A stretch of DNA of 64,000 nucleotides. Origin: Paracoccaceae bacterium. GTDB lineage: Bacteria; Pseudomonadota; Alphaproteobacteria; Rhodobacterales; Rhodobacteraceae. Positions 18,061-26,695 of this stretch are shown here, piece by piece (position 1 is the stretch's first letter; every line of letters begins with the position of its first letter). The notes under the pieces were generated by a model. That model worked only from the letters and a program-made list of their open reading frames with translations. It was not told the origin of the DNA and ran no database searches. The stretch lies in contig JAWPMR010000001.1 in NCBI GenBank assembly GCA_033344815.1, positions 3,768,136-3,832,135 of the forward strand, in the 5' to 3' direction. A program made the position numbers and the translations under genes.

Positions 18061-18441
18061 ATGATGAAAACTCTGATCATGGTGGCCGCGGGGGGTGCGA
18101 TTGGTGCGTCCTTGCGCTTTTTGTGGGGCTTTGGGGTCATGCGCGTGGCTGGCCCCACCGAATTGCCTGTTGCGATCATCGCAGTGAATGTTCTGGGCTC
18201 CTTCCTGATGGGGGCCTTTGTCGTTCTGGCGGCGCAGCGTGGGCTGACGCATCTGAGCCCCTTTGTCATGACCGGGCTTCTGGGGGGCTTCACCACGTTT
18301 TCGGCGTTTTCGCTGGAGACCGTGACGCTGCTGGAACGGGGGAATTTCGGGATGGCGGGGCTCTATGTGGCGCTGTCTGTTGGATTGTCGATTGCGGGTC
18401 TGTTTCTGGGCCTTTGGGTGATGCGAGGCATAATGCTATGA
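18061..18441 (+). CDS. crcB: Fluoride channel CrcB/Fluc
   Basis: A 126-residue inner-membrane protein with four expected helices. Signature parts are 'GGAIGASLRFLWG' (TM1), the central 'VNVLGSFLMG' with the conserved Asn, and 'TGLLGGFTTFSAFSLE' containing the phenylalanine/threonine fluoride-path residues. Fluc channels export fluoride as antiparallel dimers. ATG at 18061 or 18064 could be used; neither has a strong Shine-Dalgarno. I looked for a fluoride riboswitch upstream and did not see one. Its stop overlaps the rluC start. Confidence 0.92.
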   Translation: MMKTLIMVAAGGAIGASLRFLWGFGVMRVAGPTELPVAIIAVNVLGSFLMGAFVVLAAQRGLTHLSPFVMTGLLGGFTTFSAFSLETVTLLERGNFGMAGLYVALSVGLSIAGLFLGLWVMRGIML

Positions 18442-19481
18442 GCCGGGTTCAGACCCTGACTATTCAGGAAGATGACGGCGATCAACGGCTGGATCGGTGG
18501 TTTCGCAAGCAATTCCCGCAGATCAGCCAGGGGCGCATCGACAAGATGTGTCGCAAGGGCGAAATCCGTGTGGATGGGGGCCGTGTCAAAGGATCAACGC
18601 GTGTGGAAGTGGGCCAGCAGGTGCGTATCCCGCCGTTGCCGTCTGAGGCCGCGCCTGCACCCGAACCGCGTGCGCGCGTTTCGGACGCAGATGTGAAACT
18701 GATCCAGTCCTGTGTGATTTACCGGGACGATCAGGTGATCGCGCTCAACAAACCGCCCGGATTGCCGACCCAGGGAGGCTCCAAGCAATTGCGCCATGTG
18801 GATGGCATGTCTGAGGCTTTGAAATTCGGGTTTGATGAAAAACCGCGCCTTGTGCATCGCCTCGACAAGGACACATCCGGTGTGTTGCTACTTGCGCGCA
18901 CGCGGATGGCGGCCAAGGCCTTGACAGCGGCGATGCGCCACCGCGAAACGCGCAAGATTTACTGGGCGCTGGTGGCCGGTGTGCCAACGCCTTACCTCGG
19001 TGAAATTAAATACGGATTGGTCAAGGCACCGGGCCGGGGCGGTGGCGGTGAGGGCGAAAAGATGATCGCCGTGCACCCGCGCGACATTGAAAGCACGTAC
19101 GGCGCAAAACGCGCCCATACGCTCTATGCGACATTGTACCGGGTCGCCTCGCGCGCGGCATGGGTCGCGATGGAACCGGTGACCGGGCGTACGCATCAGT
19201 TGCGTGCGCATATGGCCGAGATTGGGCACCCGATCATCGGGGACGGCAAATACGGCGGATCAGGTCAGGAAAACATGGGCGATGGCTGGGGCGCGCAACT
19301 GGGCGGGATCATTTCCAAGAAACTCCACCTGCACGCGCGCATGATGCGCTTTGAGCATCCCGAGACCCGCAAGATGATCACCGTGACCGCGCCGATGCCC
19401 GATCACATGGCGCAAAGCTGGGACACCTTTGGCTGGACCGAAGACCTCGCGGCAGAAGACCCGTTTGAGGCGCTTGAATGA
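18438..19481 (+). CDS. rluC: 23S rRNA pseudouridine synthase, RluC/RluD family
   Basis: A 347-residue protein with an N-terminal S4 RNA-binding domain ('QRLDRWFRKQFPQISQGRID', about 15-34) and a catalytic domain containing the family motif 'RLVHRLDKDTSGVLLLART', whose Asp is the nucleophile, and 'EPVTGRTHQLRAHMAEIGHP'. It would convert specific uridines in 23S rRNA to pseudouridine (E. coli RluC: 955, 2504, 2580). It overlaps crcB by four bases (ATGA) and the next gene likewise, so the four genes from crcB form one coupled unit. Confidence 0.92.
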   Translation: MSRVQTLTIQEDDGDQRLDRWFRKQFPQISQGRIDKMCRKGEIRVDGGRVKGSTRVEVGQQVRIPPLPSEAAPAPEPRARVSDADVKLIQSCVIYRDDQVIALNKPPGLPTQGGSKQLRHVDGMSEALKFGFDEKPRLVHRLDKDTSGVLLLARTRMAAKALTAAMRHRETRKIYWALVAGVPTPYLGEIKYGLVKAPGRGGGGEGEKMIAVHPRDIESTYGAKRAHTLYATLYRVASRAAWVAMEPVTGRTHQLRAHMAEIGHPIIGDGKYGGSGQENMGDGWGAQLGGIISKKLHLHARMMRFEHPETRKMITVTAPMPDHMAQSWDTFGWTEDLAAEDPFEALE

Positions 19482-20140
19482 GGCTGGTGATTTTCGACGT
19501 GGACGGCACGCTGGTCGACAGTCAGGCCGATATTCTGGCAGCGATGGGGCGTGCGTTTGATAGCGTAAACCTGCCCGCACCAGAGCGCGCGCAGATCTTG
19601 GGCATCGTCGGCCTGTCGCTGGACGTGGCCATGGCGCGACTGGCCCCGGGCGCGGATCATGAACGCATGGTTCAGGCCTACAAGGACGCTTACATGGATC
19701 TGCGTGCCAAGACAGGCGCGGCGCAATCTTCGCCGCTTTATCCCGGGGCGCGTGACGCGCTGATGCGCATGCGCGCGCGCGAGGATATCATTTTGGGTGT
19801 GGCGACCGGGAAGTCGAAACGTGGTTTGGACAAACTGATCGAAGGACATGCGCTGGAAGGCGTGTTCGTGACCCAGCAGGTCGCTGATTTCCACCCCTCA
19901 AAACCTCACCCCTCGATGATCCATCAGGCCATGTCTGAGGCCGGGGCAGACCCGGATCAAACGGTCATGATCGGTGACACCAGTTTTGATATGGAAATGG
20001 CGGCAGCGGCGGGCGTGCACGGTCTGGGCGTGGATTGGGGATATCACCCGGTAACGGCCCTGCGCGCGGCAAGCATGATCCTGAGTGATTTTTCCGAACT
20101 TGATGGCGCGCTGGATGCGGTCTGGCGGTCTGGCACATGA
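19478..20140 (+). CDS. HAD-family phosphatase (phosphoglycolate phosphatase-like)
   Basis: A 220-residue protein with HAD motif I 'VIFDVDGTLVDS' (Asp7 nucleophile, Asp9 acid), a helical cap (about 20-90), motif II 'VATGKSKRG', and motif IV 'MIGDTSFDMEMAAAAG'. This is the Gph/PGP-like cytosolic phosphatase class; the substrate is not decided by sequence. Start and stop overlap rluC and the ATP12 gene by four bases each. Confidence 0.88.
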   Translation: MRLVIFDVDGTLVDSQADILAAMGRAFDSVNLPAPERAQILGIVGLSLDVAMARLAPGADHERMVQAYKDAYMDLRAKTGAAQSSPLYPGARDALMRMRAREDIILGVATGKSKRGLDKLIEGHALEGVFVTQQVADFHPSKPHPSMIHQAMSEAGADPDQTVMIGDTSFDMEMAAAAGVHGLGVDWGYHPVTALRAASMILSDFSELDGALDAVWRSGT

Positions 20141-20853
20141 GCGAATGGAAGGCCAAGAGATTCTGGAAATCGGCAGCGGTTGTGCCGGGCGAGCACGGGT
20201 TTGGCATCGCTTTGGACGGGCGGGCGGTGAAAACCCCGGCCAAACGCGCGCTTCTGGTACCCAGCCGCGGATTTGCGCAAGCTATCGCGGCAGAATGGGA
20301 CGCCCAGATCGACCAGATCAACCCGATGTCGATGCCTTTTACACAAACCGCCAATGCAGCACTGGACAAGGTCGCGGTGCAGCACGGCGAGGTTGCGGAC
20401 ATGTTGGCGGCCTACGGGGACAGCGACCTTTTGTGTTATCGCGCCGAACAACCTGTCGAACTGGTGGCACGTCAAAACGCGCAGTGGGATCCGTTTCTGG
20501 ACTGGGCCGAACAGACTTTGGGCGCGCGATTACAGGCCCGTTCCGGCGTCATGCATATCGCTCAGGACGGCCCGGTTCTGACACGGCTGTCCGAGCGGGT
20601 TCATGCCCTCAGCGCGTTCCAGCTGGCCGCCTTTCATGACCTTGTGAGTCTGTCCGGCTCGCTGATTCTCGCATTTGCCGCAACACAGAATGTTCAGGAA
20701 ACAAAGGCCATCTGGGATATTTCCCGTCTGGATGAAATCTGGCAGGCCGAACAATGGGGCGCGGATGACGAAGCAGAAGCTGCAGCGGCTGTGAAACAAA
20801 GAGCTTTTGAGCATGCAAAAGCAGTTTTTGACCTCTCAACGCCTGATTCTTAG
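20137..20853 (+). CDS. ATP12-family F1-ATPase assembly chaperone
   Basis: A 238-residue protein with 'KRFWKSAAVVPGEHGFGIAL', 'LDGRAVKTPAKRALLVPSRG' and 'YGDSDLLCYRAEQPVELVAR', all typical of ATP12. In mitochondria ATP12 holds the F1 alpha subunit before hexamer assembly. The alphaproteobacterial homologue is expected to do the same, although bacterial function is less tested. It is the last gene of the coupled crcB-rluC-HAD-ATP12 run. Confidence 0.9.
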   Translation: MSEWKAKRFWKSAAVVPGEHGFGIALDGRAVKTPAKRALLVPSRGFAQAIAAEWDAQIDQINPMSMPFTQTANAALDKVAVQHGEVADMLAAYGDSDLLCYRAEQPVELVARQNAQWDPFLDWAEQTLGARLQARSGVMHIAQDGPVLTRLSERVHALSAFQLAAFHDLVSLSGSLILAFAATQNVQETKAIWDISRLDEIWQAEQWGADDEAEAAAAVKQRAFEHAKAVFDLSTPDS

Positions 20854-20915
20854 CTGTCTTCTCGCGCAATACGGGACCTAACGTAAGGGAGGCCGCGATT
20901 TTAGACGTCCAACCC

Positions 20916-20945
20916 TTGACGTTATTGCTTGAATCCGCCCAGTAT
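20916..20945 (+). promoter_or_regulatory. Candidate promoter of the bzt operon
   Basis: TTGACG at 20916-20921 and CAGTAT at 20940-20945 with an 18-base spacer, about 100 bases before the bztA ATG. It fits a sigma-70 promoter reasonably well and lies in the only long gap before bztA. Confidence 0.45.
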
Positions 20946-21041
20946 GACGCCCACTTGGACAGTGTTAATCCAATACAGACTTCGGTTGAAAATAAACCGG
21001 ACGACCCGTCAAAAACGGCGGAAAATCAGGAAGAGGTAAAA

Positions 21042-22058
21042 ATGAAAAAATCTATAGTTCTCGGCGCGCTCACCATTGCTGGTCTTGCAGCTGGTGCGGC
21101 TGCTGCCGGTACGCTGGAAGACGTGCAAGCACGCGGCAAACTTAACTGTGGTGTGACCACAGGTCTTGTGGGCTTTGCGGCACCAGACGCCAACGGCGAA
21201 TGGAAAGGCTTTGACGTTGCGGTATGCCGCGCTGTTGCAGCCGCCGTGCTGAGCGATCCGAATGCGGTCGAATTTGTCCCGACAACGGGTAAAACACGTT
21301 TCACGGCTCTGGCCTCCGGCGAAATCGACATGCTGGCTCGTAACACCACATGGACCTTCAGCCGCGATGTCGATCTGAAGTTCACTTTCGTGGGCGTAAA
21401 TTACTATGACGGCCAAGGCTTCATGGTGCCAAAAGATCTCGGCGTGTCCTCAGCCAAAGAGCTGGACGGTGCCACGGTCTGTATCCAGACAGGTACAACA
21501 ACCGAGCTGAACCTTGCGGATTTCTTCCGCGCCAACAACATCAGCTATGAGCCTGTGCCAATCGAAACAAACGCCGAAGGCCAGCAGCAATACCTGGCCG
21601 GTGCTTGTGACACATACACCACGGACGCTTCGGGTCTGGCCTCCACACGTGCCACATTCGAAAACCCCGCTGATCACGTGTTGCTGCCAGAAATCATCTC
21701 CAAAGAGCCGCTGGGTCCGCTCGTGCGCCACGGCGATGACGAATGGGCAGATGTTGTACGCTGGACATTGAACGCGCTGATCACAGCTGAAGAGCTGGGC
21801 GTGACATCGGCCAACGTCAATGAAATGGCAGCCAATACAGCCAACCCCGAAGTTGCACGTTTGCTCGGAACCGAAGGCACGCTGGGCGAAATGCTCGGTC
21901 TGGACGCTGAATGGTCCAAGCGCGCGATTGCCGCTGAAGGTAACTTCGGTGAAGTCTTTGCCAAGAACATCGGTGAAGAAACGCCAATCGGGCTGGCACG
22001 CGGGCTCAACGCCCAGTGGACAAACGGTGGCCTGATCTACTCGCCGCCTTTCCGCTAA
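21042..22058 (+). CDS. bztA: Amino-acid ABC transporter, substrate-binding protein BztA
   Basis: A 338-residue periplasmic binding protein with signal peptide MKKSIVLGALTIAGLAAGAAAAG. It begins the mature part with 'TLEDVQARGKLNCGVTTG', and carries 'RFTALASGEIDMLARNTTWT' and 'VCIQTGTTTELNLADFF', matching the glutamate/glutamine/aspartate/asparagine receptor of Rhodobacter. The ATG at 21042 follows AGGAAGAGGTAAAA; the longer frame from 20916 would bury the signal peptide. A hairpin with T-run after the stop probably makes this gene more abundant than the permease genes. Confidence 0.93.
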   Translation: MKKSIVLGALTIAGLAAGAAAAGTLEDVQARGKLNCGVTTGLVGFAAPDANGEWKGFDVAVCRAVAAAVLSDPNAVEFVPTTGKTRFTALASGEIDMLARNTTWTFSRDVDLKFTFVGVNYYDGQGFMVPKDLGVSSAKELDGATVCIQTGTTTELNLADFFRANNISYEPVPIETNAEGQQQYLAGACDTYTTDASGLASTRATFENPADHVLLPEIISKEPLGPLVRHGDDEWADVVRWTLNALITAEELGVTSANVNEMAANTANPEVARLLGTEGTLGEMLGLDAEWSKRAIAAEGNFGEVFAKNIGEETPIGLARGLNAQWTNGGLIYSPPFR

Positions 22059-22071
22059 AATCCAAACGGCC

Positions 22072-22105
22072 AAGGGCGCAGGTATCTCCTGCGCCCTTCG
22101 CTTTT
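22072..22105 (+). terminator. Partial terminator between bztA and bztB
   Basis: AAGGGCGCAGG (22072-22082) pairs perfectly with CCTGCGCCCTT (22088-22098), followed by CGCTTTT. Because bztBCD lie downstream on the same strand without an obvious promoter, it likely acts as a leaky terminator or 3'-end stabiliser, giving excess binding protein. Confidence 0.75.
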
Positions 22106-22204
22106 AACGACCATGCATTTGACGACCCATAATACGACGACCCGACCACCGAGGCGCGCAAAGTGCCCGTTAAAATCAAGGTCGGAACCACGGGGAAAAT
22201 TTCA

Positions 22205-23419
22205 ATGACGACACTGACCGACCCACCACGGGCGTCGTTCCGCCTGTCTATGTTGATCAACGATACGCGGTATCGTTCGCTGACATTCCAGGCGATTGCG
22301 CTGCTGGTGCTGATTGTCTCTTTTGCCTATTTGGCAAATAACCTTTTAACAAATCTCGCCGCCGCCGGCCTCAATATCGCCTATGATTTTCTAGGCTCGC
22401 CGGCCGGGTATGACATCAACCAGACCCTGATCGAATATGACAGCCAGTCCTCCAATGCGCGCGCCGCTGTTGTAGGTATTCTGAACACCCTGCTGGTCGC
22501 TTTTCTGGCTTGTGTCACGGCAACAGTTTTTGGCGTTCTCGCGGGTGTTCTGAGATTGTCCAATAACTGGCTTGTGTCGAAATTGATGTCTTTCTACGTG
22601 GAAATTTTCCGCAATATTCCAGTTCTGATCTGGATCATCATCATTTTCACCATCATGACGGCCGTTATGCCGGCGCCGCGCGCCTTTAGAGGCGACGAGC
22701 CTGAGGCCACAATGCTGCTGGGGTCCATCGCCTTTACCAACCGGGGGGTTTATCTGCCCGCGCCGGTCTGGGGTCCGGGGTCCATGGTCGTGGTATTGAC
22801 CTTCATTGCGTCCATTGTCGGTGTCTTTGCCTATCGCCGCTATGCCACGAACCTGCTCTATGCAACGGGTAAGTTGTTGCCGACAGGTTGGCCGAGCCTT
22901 GCGATCCTCTTTGTACCGTCTTTGCTGGTTTTCTTCGTGCTCGGTCGTCCGATCAGCCTGGACTATCCAGTATTGGGCGGGTTCAATTTCAGTGGCGGCA
23001 TTCAGGTTGGTGCACCGCTGATTGCCCTGTGGTTCGCCTTGTCGATCTACACCGGGGCTTTCATCGCAGAAAACGTGCGAGCAGGCATTCAGGCCGTGAG
23101 CAGAGGCCAGACCGAGGCCGCCTCCGCTTTGGGTCTTCGCCCCGGTCGGGTGATGAACCTGGTGGTTTTGCCACAGGCCTTGCGGGTAATCATCCCGCCG
23201 CTGATCTCTCAATACCTGAACATCACCAAGAACTCTTCCCTCGCGATTGCTGTGGGTTATGCGGACGTTACCGCGACGCTGGGGGGCATCACGCTGAACC
23301 AGACGGGCCGCGCGATCGAATGCGTCCTGTTGCTGATGTTGTTCTATCTCACGATCTCATTGTCGATTTCTGCGATCATGAACGTCTACAACAATTCTGT
23401 TAAGCTGAAGGAGCGCTGA
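22205..23419 (+). CDS. bztB: Amino-acid ABC transporter permease BztB
   Basis: A 404-residue membrane protein starting MTTLTDPPRASFRLSMLIND. The C-terminal half has the permease EAA loop 'EAASALGLRPGRVMNLVVLP' preceded by 'AENVRAGIQAVSRGQTEA', and earlier 'VEIFRNIPVLIWIIIIF'. The long N-terminal insert is typical of Bzt/AapQ permeases. It pairs with BztC to form the translocation pore for acidic amino acids and their amides. An upstream in-frame start at 22163 exists; 22205 follows GGGGAAAA. Confidence 0.92.
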   Translation: MTTLTDPPRASFRLSMLINDTRYRSLTFQAIALLVLIVSFAYLANNLLTNLAAAGLNIAYDFLGSPAGYDINQTLIEYDSQSSNARAAVVGILNTLLVAFLACVTATVFGVLAGVLRLSNNWLVSKLMSFYVEIFRNIPVLIWIIIIFTIMTAVMPAPRAFRGDEPEATMLLGSIAFTNRGVYLPAPVWGPGSMVVVLTFIASIVGVFAYRRYATNLLYATGKLLPTGWPSLAILFVPSLLVFFVLGRPISLDYPVLGGFNFSGGIQVGAPLIALWFALSIYTGAFIAENVRAGIQAVSRGQTEAASALGLRPGRVMNLVVLPQALRVIIPPLISQYLNITKNSSLAIAVGYADVTATLGGITLNQTGRAIECVLLLMLFYLTISLSISAIMNVYNNSVKLKER

Positions 23420-23422
23420 TCC

Positions 23423-24721
23423 ATGTCAGATACACATGCTCATTCCGTCGCCTTCGTGCGCACAGAAGAAATCCCCGAACAAGCCCCCCCCTATGCGGCG
23501 ACGGGCCCGGTCAAATGGATGCGCGAGAACCTTTTCGCGACTCCGGCCAATACCCTGCTGACCATTGTGGCGGCCTATTTCATCTATCTGATCCTGACGC
23601 CCTCTGTGCCGTGGATTCTGAACGGTGTCTGGAACGCCAACAGCCTCTCTGAGTGTCGCGAGATTCTCGACGGGGCAACGGGGGCCTGTTTCGCGGTGCT
23701 GACCGAACGCTGGCCTCAGCTGATCTTTGGATTTAAATATCCGTCTGATCTGTACTGGCGCCCCTCACTGGCCTTCGTGCTCTTGTTCGTGGCTGTCGCA
23801 CCGGTGCTGTTTTTCGACCTGCCGCGCAAGCTGCTGGCCTTTACGGCGCTCTATCCGTTCATCGCCTTCTATCTGATCTGGGGCGGCACGATCTTTGTGC
23901 CACTTCTGGCACTTGTTGGCGTTATGGGTGGCTTTGCGGTCTATCAGCGTTTTGTCGCGGGCAGCTTTGCGGCGGGCTTCTTTGGCGGTATCGCCGCAGC
24001 TCTCGTGATCTGGCAAGTCGGTGGCTTACTGATCCCGGAAGGCGCGTCGGACAACGCCATGCTGCGCGCGGTCCCCTCGCGGGATCTGGGCGGGTTCATG
24101 CTGAACATGATGCTGGGGGTGACCTGTGTGTCCTTGTCGATCCCCATCGGAATTGCCCTCGCATTGGGACGTCAGTCCTCCATGCCGCTGATCAAGCTGG
24201 TCTGCGTGGTTTTCATCGAGTTCATCCGGGGTGTGCCACTGATCACACTGTTGTTCGTAGCAAGCGTCATGCTGGCCTATTTCTTCCCGCCGGACTCCAC
24301 TGTGGATCTGTTCCTGCGCGTGGTGATCATGATCACCATGTTCTCGGCGGCCTATATTGCCGAAGTGATCCGGGGCGGCCTCGCAGCCTTGCCCAAAGGG
24401 CAATATGAGGGGGCGGACAGTCTGGGGCTGGATTATGCGCAGGCCACGCGTCTGATCATTCTGCCGCAGGCACTGAAGATTTCGATCCCGGGTATCGTCA
24501 ACATTGCGGTGGGTCTGTTCAAGGATACAACGCTGGTGTCGGTCATTTCGATGTTCGACGTTTTGGGGATGATCCGGGGGCCGATCCTGGCGTCTACCGA
24601 ATGGAACGGTGTCTACTGGGAACTGTTGGGTTTTGCAGCCTTGCTCTTCTTCGTCACCTGCTATGGTATTTCGCAATACTCACAATGGCTGGAACGTCGC
24701 CTCGCGACCGACCATCGCTAA
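23423..24721 (+). CDS. bztC: Amino-acid ABC transporter permease BztC
   Basis: A 432-residue membrane protein, beginning three bases after the bztB stop with AAGGAG upstream. The C-terminal half contains 'EFIRGVPLITLLFVASVMLA', 'AEVIRGGLAALPKGQYEGAD' and the EAA motif 'LGLDYAQATRLIILPQALKI', as in AapM/BztC. The N-terminal half carries several extra helices and a periplasmic loop with cysteines. It is the second half of the heterodimeric pore with BztB. Confidence 0.92.
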   Translation: MSDTHAHSVAFVRTEEIPEQAPPYAATGPVKWMRENLFATPANTLLTIVAAYFIYLILTPSVPWILNGVWNANSLSECREILDGATGACFAVLTERWPQLIFGFKYPSDLYWRPSLAFVLLFVAVAPVLFFDLPRKLLAFTALYPFIAFYLIWGGTIFVPLLALVGVMGGFAVYQRFVAGSFAAGFFGGIAAALVIWQVGGLLIPEGASDNAMLRAVPSRDLGGFMLNMMLGVTCVSLSIPIGIALALGRQSSMPLIKLVCVVFIEFIRGVPLITLLFVASVMLAYFFPPDSTVDLFLRVVIMITMFSAAYIAEVIRGGLAALPKGQYEGADSLGLDYAQATRLIILPQALKISIPGIVNIAVGLFKDTTLVSVISMFDVLGMIRGPILASTEWNGVYWELLGFAALLFFVTCYGISQYSQWLERRLATDHR

Positions 24722-24772
24722 CACCCGCTGACGTTTTGATCGTAACAGGGTTCAACAAGAAAGGCCGCAACA

Positions 24773-25543
24773 ATGGCTGAACAAGCAACACAAATGCAGG
24801 TCTCTGACGAGATCGCCATCACCATCAGCAAGATGAACAAATGGTACGGCACCTTCCACGTGCTGCGCGACATCGACCTGACGGTTAATCGCGGCGAACG
24901 CATCGTGATCTGCGGCCCATCTGGGTCCGGCAAATCGACGCTCATCCGCTGCATCAACGCGCTCGAAGAACACCAGCAGGGGTCCATTGAAGTGGATGGC
25001 ACGCTGCTGTCCTCTGACCTCAAGAACATTGACAAGATCCGCTCAGAGGTTGGCATGTGCTTTCAGCACTTCAACCTCTTCCCGCATCTGTCGATCCTGG
25101 AAAACTGTACATTGGCCCCGATCTGGGTGCGCAAGACGCCCAAGAAAGAGGCCGAAGAAACCGCGATGCATTTCCTGGAGAAGGTGAAAATCCCCGATCA
25201 GGCGATGAAGTATCCGGGTCAACTGTCCGGGGGGCAACAGCAGCGGGTGGCGATTGCGCGTTCGCTCTGCATGAGGCCCCGGATCATGCTGTTTGATGAG
25301 CCGACATCCGCGCTGGATCCGGAGATGATCAAGGAGGTGCTCGACACCATGATCGAGCTCGCGGAGGAGGGTATGACGATGCTCTGCGTGACCCATGAGA
25401 TGGGCTTTGCCCGTCAGGTGGCCAACCGCGTGATCTTTATGGATGCAGGACAAATCGTTGAACAGAACGAGCCGGAAGCCTTCTTCAACAACCCGCAATC
25501 ACCACGCACACAGTTGTTCCTGAGCCAGATTCTCGGCCATTGA
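24773..25543 (+). CDS. bztD: Amino-acid ABC transporter ATP-binding protein BztD
   Basis: A 256-residue ATPase. Walker A 'GPSGSGKST' is at about residues 48-56, the Q-loop follows in '[17 protein letters not shown]', the signature is 'LSGGQQQR', Walker B '[15 protein letters not shown]', and the H-loop '[10 protein letters not shown]'. It drives uptake of Glu/Gln/Asp/Asn by the BztABCD importer. A 51-base gap separates it from bztC. It is convergent with sixA, with a repeat unit between them. Confidence 0.94.
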   Translation: MAEQATQMQVSDEIAITISKMNKWYGTFHVLRDIDLTVNRGERIVICGPSGSGKSTLIRCINALEEHQQGSIEVDGTLLSSDLKNIDKIRSEVGMCFQHFNLFPHLSILENCTLAPIWVRKTPKKEAEETAMHFLEKVKIPDQAMKYPGQLSGGQQQRVAIARSLCMRPRIMLFDEPTSALDPEMIKEVLDTMIELAEEGMTMLCVTHEMGFARQVANRVIFMDAGQIVEQNEPEAFFNNPQSPRTQLFLSQILGH

Positions 25544-25547
25544 ACCC

Positions 25548-25573
25548 GTAGGGTGGGCTTCAGGCCACCTTAC
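25548..25573. repeat. Single hairpin repeat unit, copy 3
   Basis: GTAGGGTGGGCTTCAGGCCACCTTAC, an imperfect palindrome of the same family as 3779-3835 and 15802-15859 but present as one unit. It lies between the convergent bztD and sixA genes and its right end overlaps the sixA stop codon, so it may act as a bidirectional terminator. Confidence 0.8.
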
Positions 25574-26061
25574 GCTAAATCGCGTGGCACGGTGAATTCA
25601 ATCGGCTGGCCTTTGTGCCAGCCGATGTCGTTCCAGCTGTCTACACTAAAATCGACGATCAGGGTCGCGCCGGTCGGATAATCAAAGAAACGTGTATGCT
25701 CTGGCGGATCATCCATCAGCCGTGCCGCCATTTCGCCGATACCGGGGTTATGCCCGATCATCAAAACGCAGGCCTGTTCGCACCGCCGCAAGAGCGTCAA
25801 CATCTCTTCGGGCTCGGCCAGATACAGGTTTTTCGTGAACGTCATCGGTACGGCTTCGGGCAGTCTTAAGCCAAACAAGGTTTGCCCCGTCCGCTCCGCA
25901 GAGGAACACAATACGCAATCCGGCACAATTGCGTGACGCCGTAGCCACCCCCCGAGCGCTGCTGCTGACGCCTTTCCCCGCTTGTTCAGGGGGCGTTCGT
26001 GATCCTCCAGACCTGCACCCCAGTCAGATTTCGCGTGGCGCATCAGGATCAGGCGGCGCAT
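25570..26061 (-). CDS. sixA: SixA-type phosphohistidine phosphatase
   Basis: A 163-residue histidine-phosphatase-superfamily protein with the catalytic 'LMRHAKSDW' at residues 6-14 (RHG-like motif), 'CSSAERTGQT' and 'LMIGHNPGIGEMA', where the second catalytic histidine lies. In E. coli SixA removes phosphate from phosphohistidine in the nitrogen PTS protein NPr. A role here in phosphorelay control is inferred. The stop overlaps a repeat unit; the gene starts four bases after the ferredoxin stop. Confidence 0.88.
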   Translation of the reverse strand: MRRLILMRHAKSDWGAGLEDHERPLNKRGKASAAALGGWLRRHAIVPDCVLCSSAERTGQTLFGLRLPEAVPMTFTKNLYLAEPEEMLTLLRRCEQACVLMIGHNPGIGEMAARLMDDPPEHTRFFDYPTGATLIVDFSVDSWNDIGWHKGQPIEFTVPRDLA

Positions 26062-26065
26062 GGGG

Positions 26066-26695
26066 TCATCCTTTGAAAGAGATCATATGAAAGGCGGATT
26101 GTTCGGGTGCGCGTTCAAACGCGATGGAAACTGGACAGGCGCGGCGGGTTTTGCATCCTTTGGTCATGCAATCCTGTCCCGGGTCAGTGTCCAGATATGA
26201 TTTGCACGCCGGAACATCATAGTCCTGCGTCGCGGACAGTGCCCCGACCGGACAGGCCGATATGCAGGGCTTCTCAAAGCAGCTGTCACATGGGTTCACT
26301 CGCTCGGGGGTTTCAAGATCCAAGCGCGTGTCAAAATGCAACGCCCCACGGATCGAAATCATCAGGCCAGCCGTATCATGCACCATCATCCCGGTGGGGC
26401 TCTGAAAAAATCGCCCAGTCTGCATAGCCCAACTGATGAAGGGCGCATAGGGCGGCCCGTCAGAAGGATATGTATCTTTCGCACCCGTCTCGCGCGCAAC
26501 GGCGCCAATGATCCGTTTGGACCACCGGTCAAGGGGATCGGGTCGACCGTCGCGGTACTCCCGTGCCCGTTTGAAGTTCGGCCAGCACCCGCGATCAGCC
26601 CCCAGCAACACCAGCGTTCCCGCGCCTTCATGAAGTGCCCCCATGACAAACAGCCCGGAGGGTGTGATCTGTGCCGTAACCGTCTCCAGTATCAT
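26066..26695 (-). CDS. Ferredoxin-like 4Fe-4S protein
   Basis: A 209-residue protein whose C-terminal half has two cysteine clusters: 'CDSCFEKPCISACPVGAL' (CxxCxxxxCxxxCP) and a second set of cysteines in 'CKSYL', 'DCMTKGCKTRRACPV'. The arrangement resembles the iron-sulfur domain of QueG-like proteins. The ATG at 26695 overlaps the stop of the sterol-desaturase-like gene (ATGA), which fixes the start; the frame is open further upstream but inside that gene. Likely a cytosolic electron carrier or metal-cluster enzyme; partner unknown. Confidence 0.8.
   Translation of the reverse strand: MILETVTAQITPSGLFVMGALHEGAGTLVLLGADRGCWPNFKRAREYRDGRPDPLDRWSKRIIGAVARETGAKDTYPSDGPPYAPFISWAMQTGRFFQSPTGMMVHDTAGLMISIRGALHFDTRLDLETPERVNPCDSCFEKPCISACPVGALSATQDYDVPACKSYLDTDPGQDCMTKGCKTRRACPVSIAFERAPEQSAFHMISFKG

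Noticed and set aside
18013-18063. Fluoride riboswitch upstream of crcB
   Set aside because: I looked for the crcB-motif pseudoknot pattern and found no match in the short space between rarA and crcB.
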